Below, piece by piece: positions 1 to 10,869 of a DNA stretch of 64,000 nucleotides (within the stretch, counting starts at the first letter, position 1; every line of letters begins with the position of its first letter). The notes under the pieces were generated by a model. That model worked only from the letters and a program-made list of their open reading frames with translations. It did not search any database and was not told the DNA's origin. Location of the stretch: positions 434,001-498,000 of the forward strand of contig KV425564.1 in the NCBI GenBank assembly GCA_001632425.1. The letters run 5' to 3'. The translations under genes were made by a program, and so were the position numbers. The DNA is from Neolentinus lepideus HHB14362 ss-1 (Eukaryota > Basidiomycota > Agaricomycetes > Gloeophyllales > Gloeophyllaceae).

Positions 1-3000
1 GTCGGCACGCGTCCTGTCGGTCTCAACTCGGTAAGGGAGTTCCGACGATTGGCCGCTTGACCGCGAAACCTCCTTGTCACTGATTCGCGCCCGAAGGCTA
101 CCACCAGCGGGCTCTGGAGGGCGACTTGCCGGAGATGCTCCTTGAGGTATATGAGGTGCCGGGTCCCTGGATGACCTCCTGTCTCGATCACGTATGGATT
201 CTGGCTTTCCGCTTCTTCCAAGGTCACCAGAAGCCATAGCTCGTGGAGCTGAGGGGGTGGATGGAGGCAGGGGCTTGGCAGAAGGACCCTCGGGAACGCG
301 CTTATCCGTGACCTAGAAGACGTCAGAGAGATCGCTTGTAATACGATGGTATTACGCACCGAAACACTTCGTCCGTCACCATCAGGGCCATCACGGTCTT
401 TACGTCGTCGATCAGAATCCCTCGCTCTGTCATGAGCGTCCTTGTCTGAGGGGCGCCTGCCTCTGTCATCCCGATGTGCTTCACGCCCATCTCGCCGTGA
501 ACCTCGTTTCGAACCTCGGTCATTCTAAGGGTTGATTCAGCAAAAGTATACCAATCGCAATATTAGAGATGACGTACATCTTCCTCCTCGAGGCGTCTCC
601 TTTTACCGGAATCGTCTGCCACTGAAGGACGATGTCTTAGCGCATCCGGTCGTGTGGGTAAACCACGATCATCACCGCCAATGGGCCCAGGAGCACTGGT
701 AGGTCCACGATCTTTCCTAGAATCACGTTCCCGGTCTTTATCATCCCGACGGTGACGATCCCTATCCCTGTCTCGGTCTCGGTCCCTATCCCGCTCGCGC
801 TCGCGGTCTCTTTCCCGGTCACGGTCGCGCTCGCGATCACGCTCCCTGTCGCTGTGTCTATCTCGACCACGATCCTTCTCCCGCTCACGGTCCACGTCTC
901 TGTCTCTCGTGCTGCGATCTCCACGTCCATCACGGCGGTCTGTGAGACCCAACTCCCGAGTCTCACGACGAGCGTCTCTCTCTGACTTTCTATCGTCTGT
1001 CCGGCCAGCATCTGATCGAGACGGACCACCACTTCCACGACTTTCCACACTCGTAGGTCGAGTGCCAGGTCGGGTCGGCGGAGACTGCGGACGTCGACGA
1101 GACGGTCCAATATCTTCTTCCCTTTCGACCGACGACCTGGGTGCCATCGTCTGCCTTGCAGTTTCACGGAGTTCTTGAGCGGAAACTGTTTGGCTAGGTA
1201 CGGACGGCGGAGGCATAATGGACTGAGACTCTGCATGAGCACCATTTTCCAGTGGTCTGTCCCGCATTCCTAGAGGGCGCGGCGACCCCACCGCTGGAGT
1301 TGGCGGCCTAGAGAGATCCTTTTGTGATAGGTCCTTTCGCAAAGGCGATACAACCGAGGATGACCGACCACTATCGCTTGCAATCTGGGATGCTATGCGA
1401 GTATCGAGGATTTTTGCCAAGGAAGGGGCATTGCCGTCGACAAGAGCAGGCGAGTCGACATCCATTCTATCCGATGGTACTGACGAAACAGCGGGAGCAG
1501 GAGTTGCACCTACAGTGTCCGCACCCTTAGCATCCTGTCGAACTCGTTTGATCACTTCTGGGCGAACGACACTGAGAACCGTATACGTGAGCATGGGATA
1601 TGCATTAGGTCTCCTTATACGCACCTCTCCGAAGCCGATTTTGTCGCGGTGGCCACAGGCGTTGGTTTATCGCCTTGTACATGGATCGTTCCATTTGTTC
1701 CAGCTAGTTGAGCGCGAGGTGCTAAAGGTGCCGTCGATGGCGGAGCTGCGACACGTGCATTAGAGGCATTACTGTCGGCTCCGTTCGGTCGTCCAACTGT
1801 CCGAGGCTGCTCGCCTTGCGATGTTGAAGCAGCAGATTTGCCCTGCTGTGCCTAGCCGAACATCCCAATTAGGTAACGAACATAGCTCCGCCGTAAAGAC
1901 GTACTTTGAACTCCGGGGTGAGCCAGATGTGTTCGCGCTTTTGTAGGCTTGCATGATACCTACCAGCAAATGTGTTCAATCAGTCACAGTGTCACATCAG
2001 TCAGGACGTAATACTTACGCTCGACCAAGAATCTTCAAGTCACCTCGTTGTTCCTTGTCCAGGAAGTGTCGCATAGATTTATCTATGAGGGGTCCTGCTG
2101 GGGGATATATGGCTCCCACCGGGAACACCGGAAGAATCTCCTTTAACACAATAATGGCATTGTACACGTTCATGAACTCCCCCGTGTCAATGCAAGCAGC
2201 AATAGCCTAATGACATGTTAGACACAGGCTCAAAGACGGAGACAATATCGAGAAGCGTACTTGGGCAACTTTTCTATGCCATTTCCTGACAACCTGACAG
2301 ACTTGTGCATGTGTGAGGATATGCTCCGGAGCGATCTCTGCTTTGTTTGACCAGAGCAGCTGCATGCCAGGTAGCACTACGGTCTTGCCACAAACCTTTC
2401 CACGGTTCTCTTGCGTGTACAACTGTTCATCGTTATACCATTTGCTCAAGTCTGTCAGGACCTGAAGTAAAAAGCGTCCTACAAGTGTTGATGAGCATTT
2501 GGGCATCACTTAAAACTCTGAAAGATTCGGACTCACCGTAATTTCGAGCTTCGTATTCGCTGCATGAAAAGATAACTGTTTTCACGTGTTCACCAAGGAG
2601 CTAAACGTCATATACCATCAGCGTCCTGCACGTTGGTGATTCATGTACGGCCTACCTTGTCGTAAACCTGAAGAGTGGAGAATTTAGGAGTGCCGAGAGT
2701 GTGGATTACTTTGATGAATTGGGCACAGAAATCGGCGTCCATAGGCGATAGGAGGCATCTCGGCTGCAGGCAGTGTTCTACAACTGCCAATGATACTTGA
2801 CTAGCACCGCTATCTATTGAAGGCTTCAGAGTGTGCTCTCCCAGAGGACCAACGTAGACTCCACGGACTGAGTGTATGTGCGAACCAATGCTGTTTCTCC
2901 CGTGCAAGACGCTTGAGGGTGTATCCCCGCGACACAGCTTGCTCTTTGAATTCTTGAGCAAGCGTATGCGCGAAGGCATTATACCGATCACGTTTGCTAC

Positions 3001-6000
3001 GATGCGCCGTCGCGGTTGCTCTTTTCGACCTATCTGAGGAGCGGTCGGCTGCGATATACTTGGCGTCCTCTTGCCGACTCAAAGCCCTCAGCGTAGCACA
3101 TTCCTCGTCATATCTGGTCGCTGGGGGAGACAAGTCGTACGTGGACAGTTGCCAGAAAGTAAGGTAAAAGCCGGGGCTAACAATGGAATGAACATGGCAA
3201 CGTCGAGACTACTGGTGAGGACCACGTACCCAAGAACATTGCCCACTGGAGGCGGCAGGATCCTCTTAACATCATCGAAGAGGGCATGCAACTCTGGAAT
3301 CCAAGGCTGTTGCATTCAAAGTCAATCCTGGCATCCTTGTAGATATTTGTAATCTTACATCGATGGAAGCGGCCGGTGAAGATGTAACTTCCGCTCCTTC
3401 CATCACAACATCCTCAGACCTGGGAGCTGGCATGGCGAACTTTGCCTCCGGTTGAGACTCAGCTGCGGCACCTGACTCCCCTACGGCAGGAGAAGCGACC
3501 CTTGACGTAGTGGAATTGGGCTCTCGCTTGGCAGTAAGAGCAGCTTTGAGGCGTTTCTCCTGTTCTTCACTGGCCTGACGTTCCTTCTCTTGCATTGCCA
3601 AGGCAGCAGCCTACAAAAACCATGTCGTGTAAAGCGTCAACAGAGTATCGAATGAGGCCAGGAGCATCCACGCACCAAAAGCTTTACTTGCAGAACGGGC
3701 CGATAGATTTGCATGCACATGGGAGGGCAAATTCCATATGTCTCACCGAGATCTGCGAGAGACGGTATGACCTTTGTCGCATAATCGTTGGGTGAAACAA
3801 CAGCGGGCGATGCGAGGAGGTCCAAGTATTGCAGGAAAACACCGTGTGTCTAGAACAGAACACTCAGAATAACGATTGCAGATCATCAGCGGCGGAGACT
3901 GACCGTATCAAATAGTCCTGAAAGTGCTTTCAAGGGAGTATCCCTACCAGCGAAGACACAGGACTGTCGCTGTTGCGCAACCTGAATCAATAACGGTAAA
4001 GCCAGATTCGAGTCCAGCAACGCCTTTCCGAGCCTCTGAGGACCCTTCAACACAGCATCGCTCGGATCCAAACGAGCGCCTCTTGTCGCTGAACCCACAG
4101 CTTCGATGCGCAGAGCCGGTCCTCCAGCCATGGCCGCGATCTGTAACTCGTTCAAGTTCGGCAAAGGCTCGATACCCGCCATTTTCCATATCACCTCGCG
4201 TAACACGACAATCTCCGCCGTTTCGCCGTTTAAAAGCTGGTTGACGATGTACTTGAGAAGTGGTGTCAAGTCTGCGCTGTATCTACGGAAGAGCATCCCT
4301 GTGAACGATGCAAGACCTATGCAAACGTCATGTTATATCTCGCACAAACTCGCATTCGAAATTCAGGAGCGTACTTTGCAACCAGTCTGCAGTGTTGACA
4401 CCGTCGTCCTTGACTCTGTTCTTGTGAGGATTAGCCAAGGCATCCAAGATGATATAGAGAAGAACGTCAAAGCCCATAGTGGTGACATATCGCAGTGCTT
4501 GAATGACGACCCCCGCCAGATTGTCGTACGCCATGATCTGGTTCACAGCGTTGGCGAAAAATATGCACGGATTCGAATGCGCGAGCTTGGCGACGGTTCC
4601 CGCCAGCGTATCGACCGTATTGTGCGAAAGCCGCCGCAAAATACCCTTGGATTCTCGATCCGCTTGCACCTGCCGAACACGCAGCTCCGAATGAGACCTG
4701 TACGTCTTCGTCTTCCACTCGCCGTACAGCTGCCACCTCCTCGTCGTCTCATACTGCCGCACGATATTCCAAATCTCCACCGTGCACACCGCATTACCGC
4801 GAATAAGCGGGAGCGCAGGCAACAAATACAGCCGGCAAATCTTGAACCAAAATTTCCTTACAGGATGCTCAGGGTCTGGCTCGCCCACAGGCCTCTTCGT
4901 CTCCGGGTCGATTTGCACCTGCCATGGTATATCTCTCGTAAGACGCTGTAACACTCCCTCGCCGAAGCACATGAACAATGACACGAGTATTCACCGTAGT
5001 TGCCATATGACTGCGTCCCAACCGCAGGAACTTGGTGAGGAACAGGTTGTCGCGCGATACATGGACGCCGATGAACCTCAGCAAAGGCTCCACCACGTCC
5101 ACCACGTCGTCCAAGGTGGTAGCGAGCGGTATCCGCTCCGTCCAGTAGGGGAAAAAGAACACAAAATCAACTTGATACGTCGGAGGCGGCGTCGGCGCCC
5201 AAAGCGTGATCTTCGGTATCCGCTGCGGAGGCGTGACAACACGGCCAGCATCTTTTGAGTACCGCATACTCGGCTGGTCGAACCCCGCCGGTCGCTCCTT
5301 TGAGAACGTCGCGTCGTAGACGGGCGCAATCACAACTTTGAGAATCCGGAGCATGAGATCCGCAAGCTCGGTATGCGCGTCCACCAGCCAGGGATACTGC
5401 GACAGAATCCAGATCGCAGGCCGAAGGGCACCGACAGCCAACAACGCGTCCAGGAGCCGCGCCTTTTGGTTAGGTACAGATTTAGGCTCGGCCTTTTTCG
5501 TCTCCACGACAGGTGGTGGACGAGCTTTGCTCGATGACTGTGCGCTGCTGGACTCCAAAGGTGCTGCTAATGCCAACTGGCTCAGTTTTGCTCCTGCGAT
5601 CCGAGCATCCACAGAGGCGACGTATTCCTTGTATGCCTTGTCCATATCCGCGTCGGCAGGACTAATCTGTAAGATACGAGCGAGTCAACGTCGTAACATA
5701 TGTAGAAAAATAGCGCCACGGACATGTGAATACAGCTCATCCAGTGTAATAAATCCTTCTCTGATGAGCAGCGCCGCCATAAGGAATAAATTCCGTCTCG
5801 GCTCCTCGGCGCCAGGCGACTTTCGCCAACATCAGTGCGCATCCAGAGGAGAACGGAAACCTACTTACTTGATAATACCGGAACTTGAACCCCAACACCT
5901 GCGCCATGACCCTCGACTTGCTCCCCCTGCTCCCCGACGCCACAGGCCTAAACACACTCCTCGCCCTTCTCTCCGCCTTCTCCAACACCTCATCCAGTGT

Positions 6001-7201
6001 CCTCCCCCCATACCCCTCCTCCTCCCCATCCTCCATCCCCCCATCCTCCTCGTACGCCACACACGACCACGCCGAAAAACTCATCAACATCAAAAAGAAC
6101 CCCCAATGCGTCTCGATGTGCACCGAGAACACGTCCAGTATCACGTCCAGCGCGCGGTTCGGGTCCAAGTCAAAGTACCCTATCAGCGAGACGACGCGCT
6201 CCCACACCGGCCGCGCGCGCGCCGCGATATCGCCCCACGCCTCCGCCGGGCGTCCCGTCGCGGGGGGGTGCGCGGGCCCGATGCTCGCCGTCAGCTCCGT
6301 CGTGAGCTTGCTGTACCCCTCCGACTGCTCACGCAGCAAATTGAACTTGTTCTGCTTGTAGCTGGTCCCCAAAAAAACGAGAACAAGGTCAAAGTCAGAG
6401 AGCGACGGGGAGAGAGAGAGAGCGGCACGCACAACAAGCTCGTCCGCGTCCGCACCTCCTTCTTCTCAAACGCGAGCTTATCCGCGACGAGCCCCGCCTT
6501 GTCAACGAGGTACGCATCCAGCCTCTCCCGACACATCCCCGCATCCACAATCCCCCTCGCCTGCCAAACCAAACCCCGTCAGCAACCCAACTTCCCACCC
6601 CAAACAAAAACTCACCAAAAGCTCCCTCACCACGCCCGCCAGCACCTCCCGATCCCCACCTTTCTCCGGCGCCCCCGCCTCCTCCAGCCCCGCCTCCACC
6701 GCCCACACCAAATCCACCATCATCTCCCCAAACACCCTCTTGTTGTTGTCATTGCGGCTACTCCCCCCGGAGCCCTCCGGCAGCTCCTCCAGCACGGACT
6801 GCACAAATGCTCCCAACGCCGCAGGCGCGAGCGCCTCCGCCTGTTTGGGCTTCCACGCCCCCATAGTCGCGCCGATGAGCGTGTGGTACGCCGTCGTGAG
6901 CACGTCCGCGCAGTCCGCGTCCGTCGGGTTGCAGTGCGGCGAGATGAGGATATTGCGGCTACGTAGCGTCAGGTGAGCAGTGACCGTAGCGAGTCCAATC
7001 CGTCGTTTGAGGACATAGCATGTCGTCCAAGTGCACAACAAATCCACCCCGTCATTCGCGAGCGCATCGAATCCAATTCATCAAAATCGTCCAGCCGTCA
7101 GCAGAACCCCATCCAAAGCAACGAAACACCACGTACCACTCCACCTCGCCCCCCCTCTCCCAATTCTCCAAACAGCTGCGTACGCTGGCGACGACATCCA
7201 T
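1..7201 (-). CDS. THO2: THO complex subunit 2 (THO2), 3' end beyond window
   Basis: THO2 is the largest scaffold of the nuclear THO/TREX complex, which couples RNA polymerase II elongation to mRNP packaging and export. The reading is a chain of exons on the minus strand. The N-terminus (7201) has the family-like stretch SCLENWERGG. Central exons near 5.7-4.3 kb carry HSNPCIFFANAVNQIMAYDN, and the exon at 4.3-3.9 kb carries NGETAEIVVLREVIWKMAGI, both typical of THO2/THOC2. The tail (about 1.6 kb to the edge) is disordered and dominated by Arg-Asp/Arg-Glu dipeptides. It continues through small introns (about 526-580 and 302-348) with the reading still open at base 1, so the last residues are missing. 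The start is the ATG at 7199-7201. Exon 1 is short and probably ends at a GTACGT donor near 7136, giving a first intron of about 170 nt. The 5' end, including promoter sequence, is duplicated at 7647-7912. Confidence 0.9.
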
Positions 7202-7329
7202 CTTCGTCGTCGATAGTGGCAAGTGAGACGTGTGGCGTTGGTCCGGACGTATGCTTGTTGTTGTACCCGAATTAGGCATGTCCTCGGCACGTGTGGCACG
7301 GTCACCTCAAGCACACATGTAACACACTC

Positions 7330-7628
7330 CGACACGTATTCATGTTATATCACACTACTGCTACTTATATCGCTGTATACTATCTAACCTATCAAAACAT
7401 CGCATAAAAAGCACCTCAAACACAACAAAACACACGCATGGACACCCTCACCTCAAACCCTTATACTACATTTTGCTCATATATCAACAGTCCGTGCCCT
7501 CCTCCCCCCAACAACAGTCCGCGCCCCTCCCCGCCAAAGTCCGTGCACCCCTCTCCCCCAACAGCAGCCACGAACGTGTATCCAGACCCCTTCGTGACCA
7601 CCAGTCTCAGCGCGTCCCCTCCGCCAAG
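7330..7628 (-). repeat. Inverted copy of the bZIP gene 3' flank
   Basis: Read on the plus strand, this segment matches the reverse complement of 12627-12935 along most of its length. Shared blocks include CTAACCTATCAAAACATCG, CACGCATGGACACCCTC, CTTATACTACATTTTGCT, the CAACAACAGTCCGCGCCC block and GGCGCGTCCCCTCC at the end, with small indels and about 20-25% divergence by eye. The matching part of 12.6-12.9 kb is the 3' flank of the bZIP gene. The segment ends directly against the THO2 5'-end copy that follows. No coding function is visible. Confidence 0.75.
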
Positions 7629-7646
7629 TCTCGTTCCCAGTCCACA

Positions 7647-7912
7647 GCGGCTGCGTGGCGTCAGGTTGGCAGAGTCCGTAGCGCGTCCAATCCGTCGTCC
7701 GAGGTCGCCCAAGGCCACAACAAATCCACCAGTCATTCACATCCAATTCATCAAAATCGTCCAAACCCCATCTAAAGCAACGAAATACTCCACCTCGCCC
7801 CCCCTCTCCCAGTTCTCTAAACGGCGACGACGCTCACCTTCGTCGTCCGCTGTACATGTACCCAAGTTAGGCAGGCCCTCGACACGTGGGTGTGGCACGG
7901 GTCACCTATAGC
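7647..7912 (-). repeat. Degenerate tandem copy of THO2 5' end and promoter
   Basis: This stretch matches 6955-7312 in the same orientation. It begins GCGGCTGCGTGGCGTCAGGT and continues through CACAACAAATCCACC, CAATTCATCAAAATCGTCCA and CTCCACCTCGCCCCCCCTC (the complement of THO2 exon 1). It ends with TGTACCCAAGTTAGGCAGG and GTGTGGCACGGGTCACCT, the counterpart of sequence upstream of the THO2 start. It therefore includes a relic of intron 1, exon 1 and the proximal promoter. Indels break the exon relic, so it should not make a THO2 N-terminus, but it could carry promoter sequence. Confidence 0.75.
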
Positions 7913-8246
7913 ATCAACCCTCACAAAGTAACTTTTCGGGCTAACTTGGCTCATACAAAACTAACTTTCCTAACTTTTCTTGCACCAGTTAATTTGTCGC
8001 GGTATGTAGTCCTCTGATGTCCCCTGATCCAACTTGTTTGAACTCACTACCCTACTAGTTCCAATCGCTCAAGCCTGGGCGCATCATCCACCCTCTGACG
8101 CACATCTTCGTCCACGCTACCAGCTCTCCCCGATTGCTACGCCCTTCATTCGCAGCCACCTGGCGCAATGTAGCAACGAGCACCCCATCCCTATAGTGTT
8201 CTATACATAGGGACGGCGCGCTTATTGGTACATTGCACCAGGTCAG

Positions 8247-8460
8247 CCTCTCTACAAGGCCCTACGCGTATAGTATGCCAGGCTACCAGAAAATGGATTC
8301 TGTCACCTCTTCGCCTCTAACTAGGCCTAGAACTTGAACCTCGCGTATATGAATCTCAATAGACCTCCAGAAGAACCCTCCAAATTGATCTCAAAGCTGG
8401 GGGATGTATTCCCGGACAACACGCGGCTCTCTGGATATTCGTGCATCAGGGCCAAGTGTA
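8247..8460 (+). repeat. Dispersed ~200-bp repeat, copy 1
   Basis: It starts CCTCTCTACAAGGCCCTACG and is followed by CGTATAGTATG, CAGGCTACCAGAAAATG, ACCTCTTCGCCTCT, CCTCCAAATTG and ATTCGTGCAT. The same blocks, in the same order, occur at 8794-9005 and, inverted, at 13573-13750. Copies differ by substitutions and short indels. No coding potential or terminal structure is clear, so it may be part of a decayed mobile element. Confidence 0.7.
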
Positions 8461-8793
8461 ACACCCGGCGAACGCAGACACACCCCTTATCTTGGCCCTG
8501 CAGACATTCAATATTCTAGATCAACGCTGACTTTCTGGAATGGAAGTGAAGCCTGAACTCGGCGTCTGGTCCAGAGAATGCACGTGAGTGTATACGCAGA
8601 GACTGGGGAAGTTGACCTGATAGCCCGCTCGTAGAAATCTATGCTCCCGACCAGAGATCTAACTTGACCGCGAGCAGGCGTGATCACGAGTTCCCGTCGT
8701 TCCTCCGTGCAGCATCCGAGCGTTGGAAGATTCGGCGGCGCGCCCGATTGTGGCGGATCCGGTCCGTGGAGCCTCTTACCATCGCTCTCTTCC

Positions 8794-9005
8794 GTCATAC
8801 ACCTCTCTACAAGGCCCTGCGCGTATAGTATCTCTCTTTATCGCCAGGCTGCCAGAAAATGAATGATGGTACCTCTCCGCGTCTGACTGGGCCGAGAGTC
8901 CGGACCCAACTTGGACCTTGCACGTCGACCTCCAAATTGGCTGGCAGGCGGACAGTCGTTCCCCGACGACACACTCTAGAGATTTCGTGCATGCGCTTTC
9001 CAGTG
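8794..9005 (+). repeat. Dispersed ~200-bp repeat, copy 2
   Basis: This copy shares GTCATACACCT, CTACAAGGCCCTGCGCGTATA, TACCAGAAA/TGCCAGAAA, CCTCTCCGC, the TACAAATTGGCTG/TCCAAATTGGCTG block, GACGACACACTC and GAGATTTCGTGCAT with the inverted copy at 13573-13750. It is closer to that copy than to copy 1. The flanking region 9040-9250 also pairs in inverted orientation with 8455-8600. Confidence 0.75.
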
Positions 9006-9114
9006 TCGAAGGTGTGTGGACGTCGGGCTGCGTTCTTTAAAACGCTGGGATGCTATCTAGACCCGGGTCGAGTAGGAGACGGGACTGCTCGTGCTCGCGG
9101 ACCCGTTCGTGGCT

Positions 9115-9245
9115 GGGGCAACTCCCACATGCGCTCTCTGGACCAGATCAGCGAGCACCCGCCGAGTTCCTACACTCCCATTCCAGGGCCGTCAAGACCG
9201 AGCCGAGATAAGATTCGTGTCTGCGTTCCTCGGGTATCTTTCGTA
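9115..9245 (-). repeat. Inverted match to 8455-8600
   Basis: The plus-strand text CTCTCTGGACCAGA, CCGCCGAGTTC, CCCATTCCAG, GAGATAAGA and GTGTCTGCGTTC matches, in order, the reverse complement of 8600-8455. The pairing is imperfect, with several indels. Together with the two direct copies around it, this suggests a nested or rearranged old mobile element between about 8.2 and 9.3 kb. Confidence 0.55.
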
Positions 9246-9497
9246 CATTACACATTCCACTCGGCCCTGCTAGCCATGCACTCCACAGCGGGCTTTTGTA
9301 CCAGGCAAACTGTCGGGAGGTACGCTAGACGATATTTTGGGCCGTGGAGATACGATACGTTTGGATTAACATATTGCAGGCGGGTGCCAGGTATTCGGCC
9401 TCTTACAGTGTACACGACAAACCCCCTCAATCCGCCACGCTGCCGTTCCGGGGCTCTCCCACCCTGAGCGTGCTCGGAGAAGCCCAGGCGTGCGCAT

Positions 9498-9600
9498 TAG
9501 GTTTGACGCCTGAGTATTTGTAGGTTCGACGCTTGAGTATTTGTAGGTTCGACGCTCGAGTATTTGTAGGTTTGGTTCGACGCTTGAGTACTGAGTATTT
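9498..9600. repeat. 23-bp tandem repeat array
   Basis: Three clean units and one irregular unit of 23 bp, consensus AGGTTCGACGCTTGAGTATT plus TGT, run head to tail. Substitutions occur only at a few places (GACGCC, GACGCT, CTCGAG). The fourth unit carries an insertion (TTTGG) and a partial duplication of the end. It is a local minisatellite with no obvious function. Confidence 0.8.
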
Positions 9601-10814
9601 GACACGCGGCAGGTAGATCCTCACGGGTAGATATGGGTGCGTTCTCCTTGGCTCGCGTTCGGGAATGATATTGGATTCCGGACGTTGGGGCGTTGGAAGC
9701 AGCTCCGGTCGTTGCTTCAGTCCGGGCTTATCACCCCGCAAGCGCCTGAACTCTGATCTCTGATCTCGCGCATCGGACCGGACCACTTTTAATGCATCCT
9801 GAATGTTAATGTTGTCACCCCCGCCTGTTCTGAAATACTATTATACCCCCGGCGCAATAGAGGTCACCGGGCAATCTGAGGCTCGTGCGGGGGGATAAGG
9901 CTTAGGCTCTGTCTTGGATGTGGAACTCGTGGCTTTCATACATGTATGTGATGTGATGATGCAGGGATAGCGTTCGAGGGGTTTGTTGGAGAGTTTAATA
10001 CAAAGGCGTGTGGCATGTGGGATATCATATATGTAACGTGATGCGGGGCCATTATCATTCCCATCGCGCGCGCCGAAACCCCCGGTCGCACACAATCCTG
10101 TATTAACGTGCCGAATACCACCCAAATTGCACGTCTTGATACGGTGTGAATAGTCCCGGGCGATCGCGACTAGTGACAGGGTCGATGTCATTCAAACACC
10201 CTGTCGGCGAAACTGGAAATCGTCGCGACGTCGCCGAGCGTAGAAGATCGACAGGGACCTGTTTAGCAGGCGGTTAGGTGCTCGAATAGACACATACCGG
10301 GGACAGGTTGTATTGCCAGAAGTCAGACCGAAGGGATCACGCCTGCTTTGTCCCCGCAAGCGCCTACGGGATAAGGGAACGATGGAGCGACAACACTCGA
10401 GCGCCAGAATAGAAATGGAAGGGTGGGCACAACTAGGCTAGCTGCGTCGTCGAGTATACTGTCAGATCGGGTTTATGTAGCAGTGGCAGATAGCCGCCGG
10501 GGGATCGTTGAGTGGGAGGCTGGGATATTGAGGCTAGATCTTGGGATGAAAGATAACGGAGTGACAATTGGATGTGAAGTGGGGTTCGGGAGCGGGGATC
10601 AGAGACTAGTTGGTAGATGACAGCAGCCCTCGTTCAGCCCACGTTTCCTGCATCGCATAGTCTAGGCAGAGGTGACGGGAAGAGGAGTGCTAAATATAGG
10701 CGAGGCCCAGACCAGTGGAGTGGTTAGTCATGTGCGATGGATCTGTGATGTCTTCGGCGCGTGCCGGCGGTGGGGGCCCAGGCACTGATGGAATAAGGGT
10801 TCAAACTCCGATGG

Positions 10815-10832
10815 TATATATATGCTACGTCA
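10815..10832 (+). promoter_or_regulatory. TATA box and CRE-like site of the bZIP gene
   Basis: TATATATA at 10815-10822 is followed at 10826-10832 by TACGTCA, which read on the other strand is TGACGTA, a close match to the ATF/CREB site TGACGTCA. The ATG at 10870 lies about 50 bases downstream of the TATA box, as expected for a short leader. The CRE-like site suggests that the Atf1-like product could control its own gene, which is inference only. Confidence 0.45.
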
Positions 10833-10869
10833 GTATTCGTCATTGCTCGCCCCGACTCTCCTACGTACA

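Larger units (their letters stand above)
7913..10750. other. Repeat-rich intergenic region, no gene seen
   Basis: I find no exon chain or family match in either strand between the THO2 5' copy and the bZIP promoter. Open frames here are short and unsupported. The stretch holds a dispersed repeat (two direct copies), an internal inverted match and a 23-bp tandem array, listed separately. About 9.6-10.75 kb shows nothing that I can name. Confidence 0.6.

Noticed and set aside
637..1763. Long open frames on both strands opposite and beside the THO2 tail
   Set aside because: They are shadows of the Arg/Asp-rich THO2 exon. The translations are low-complexity Thr/Val/Ile or Ser/Pro text without motifs or splice partners.
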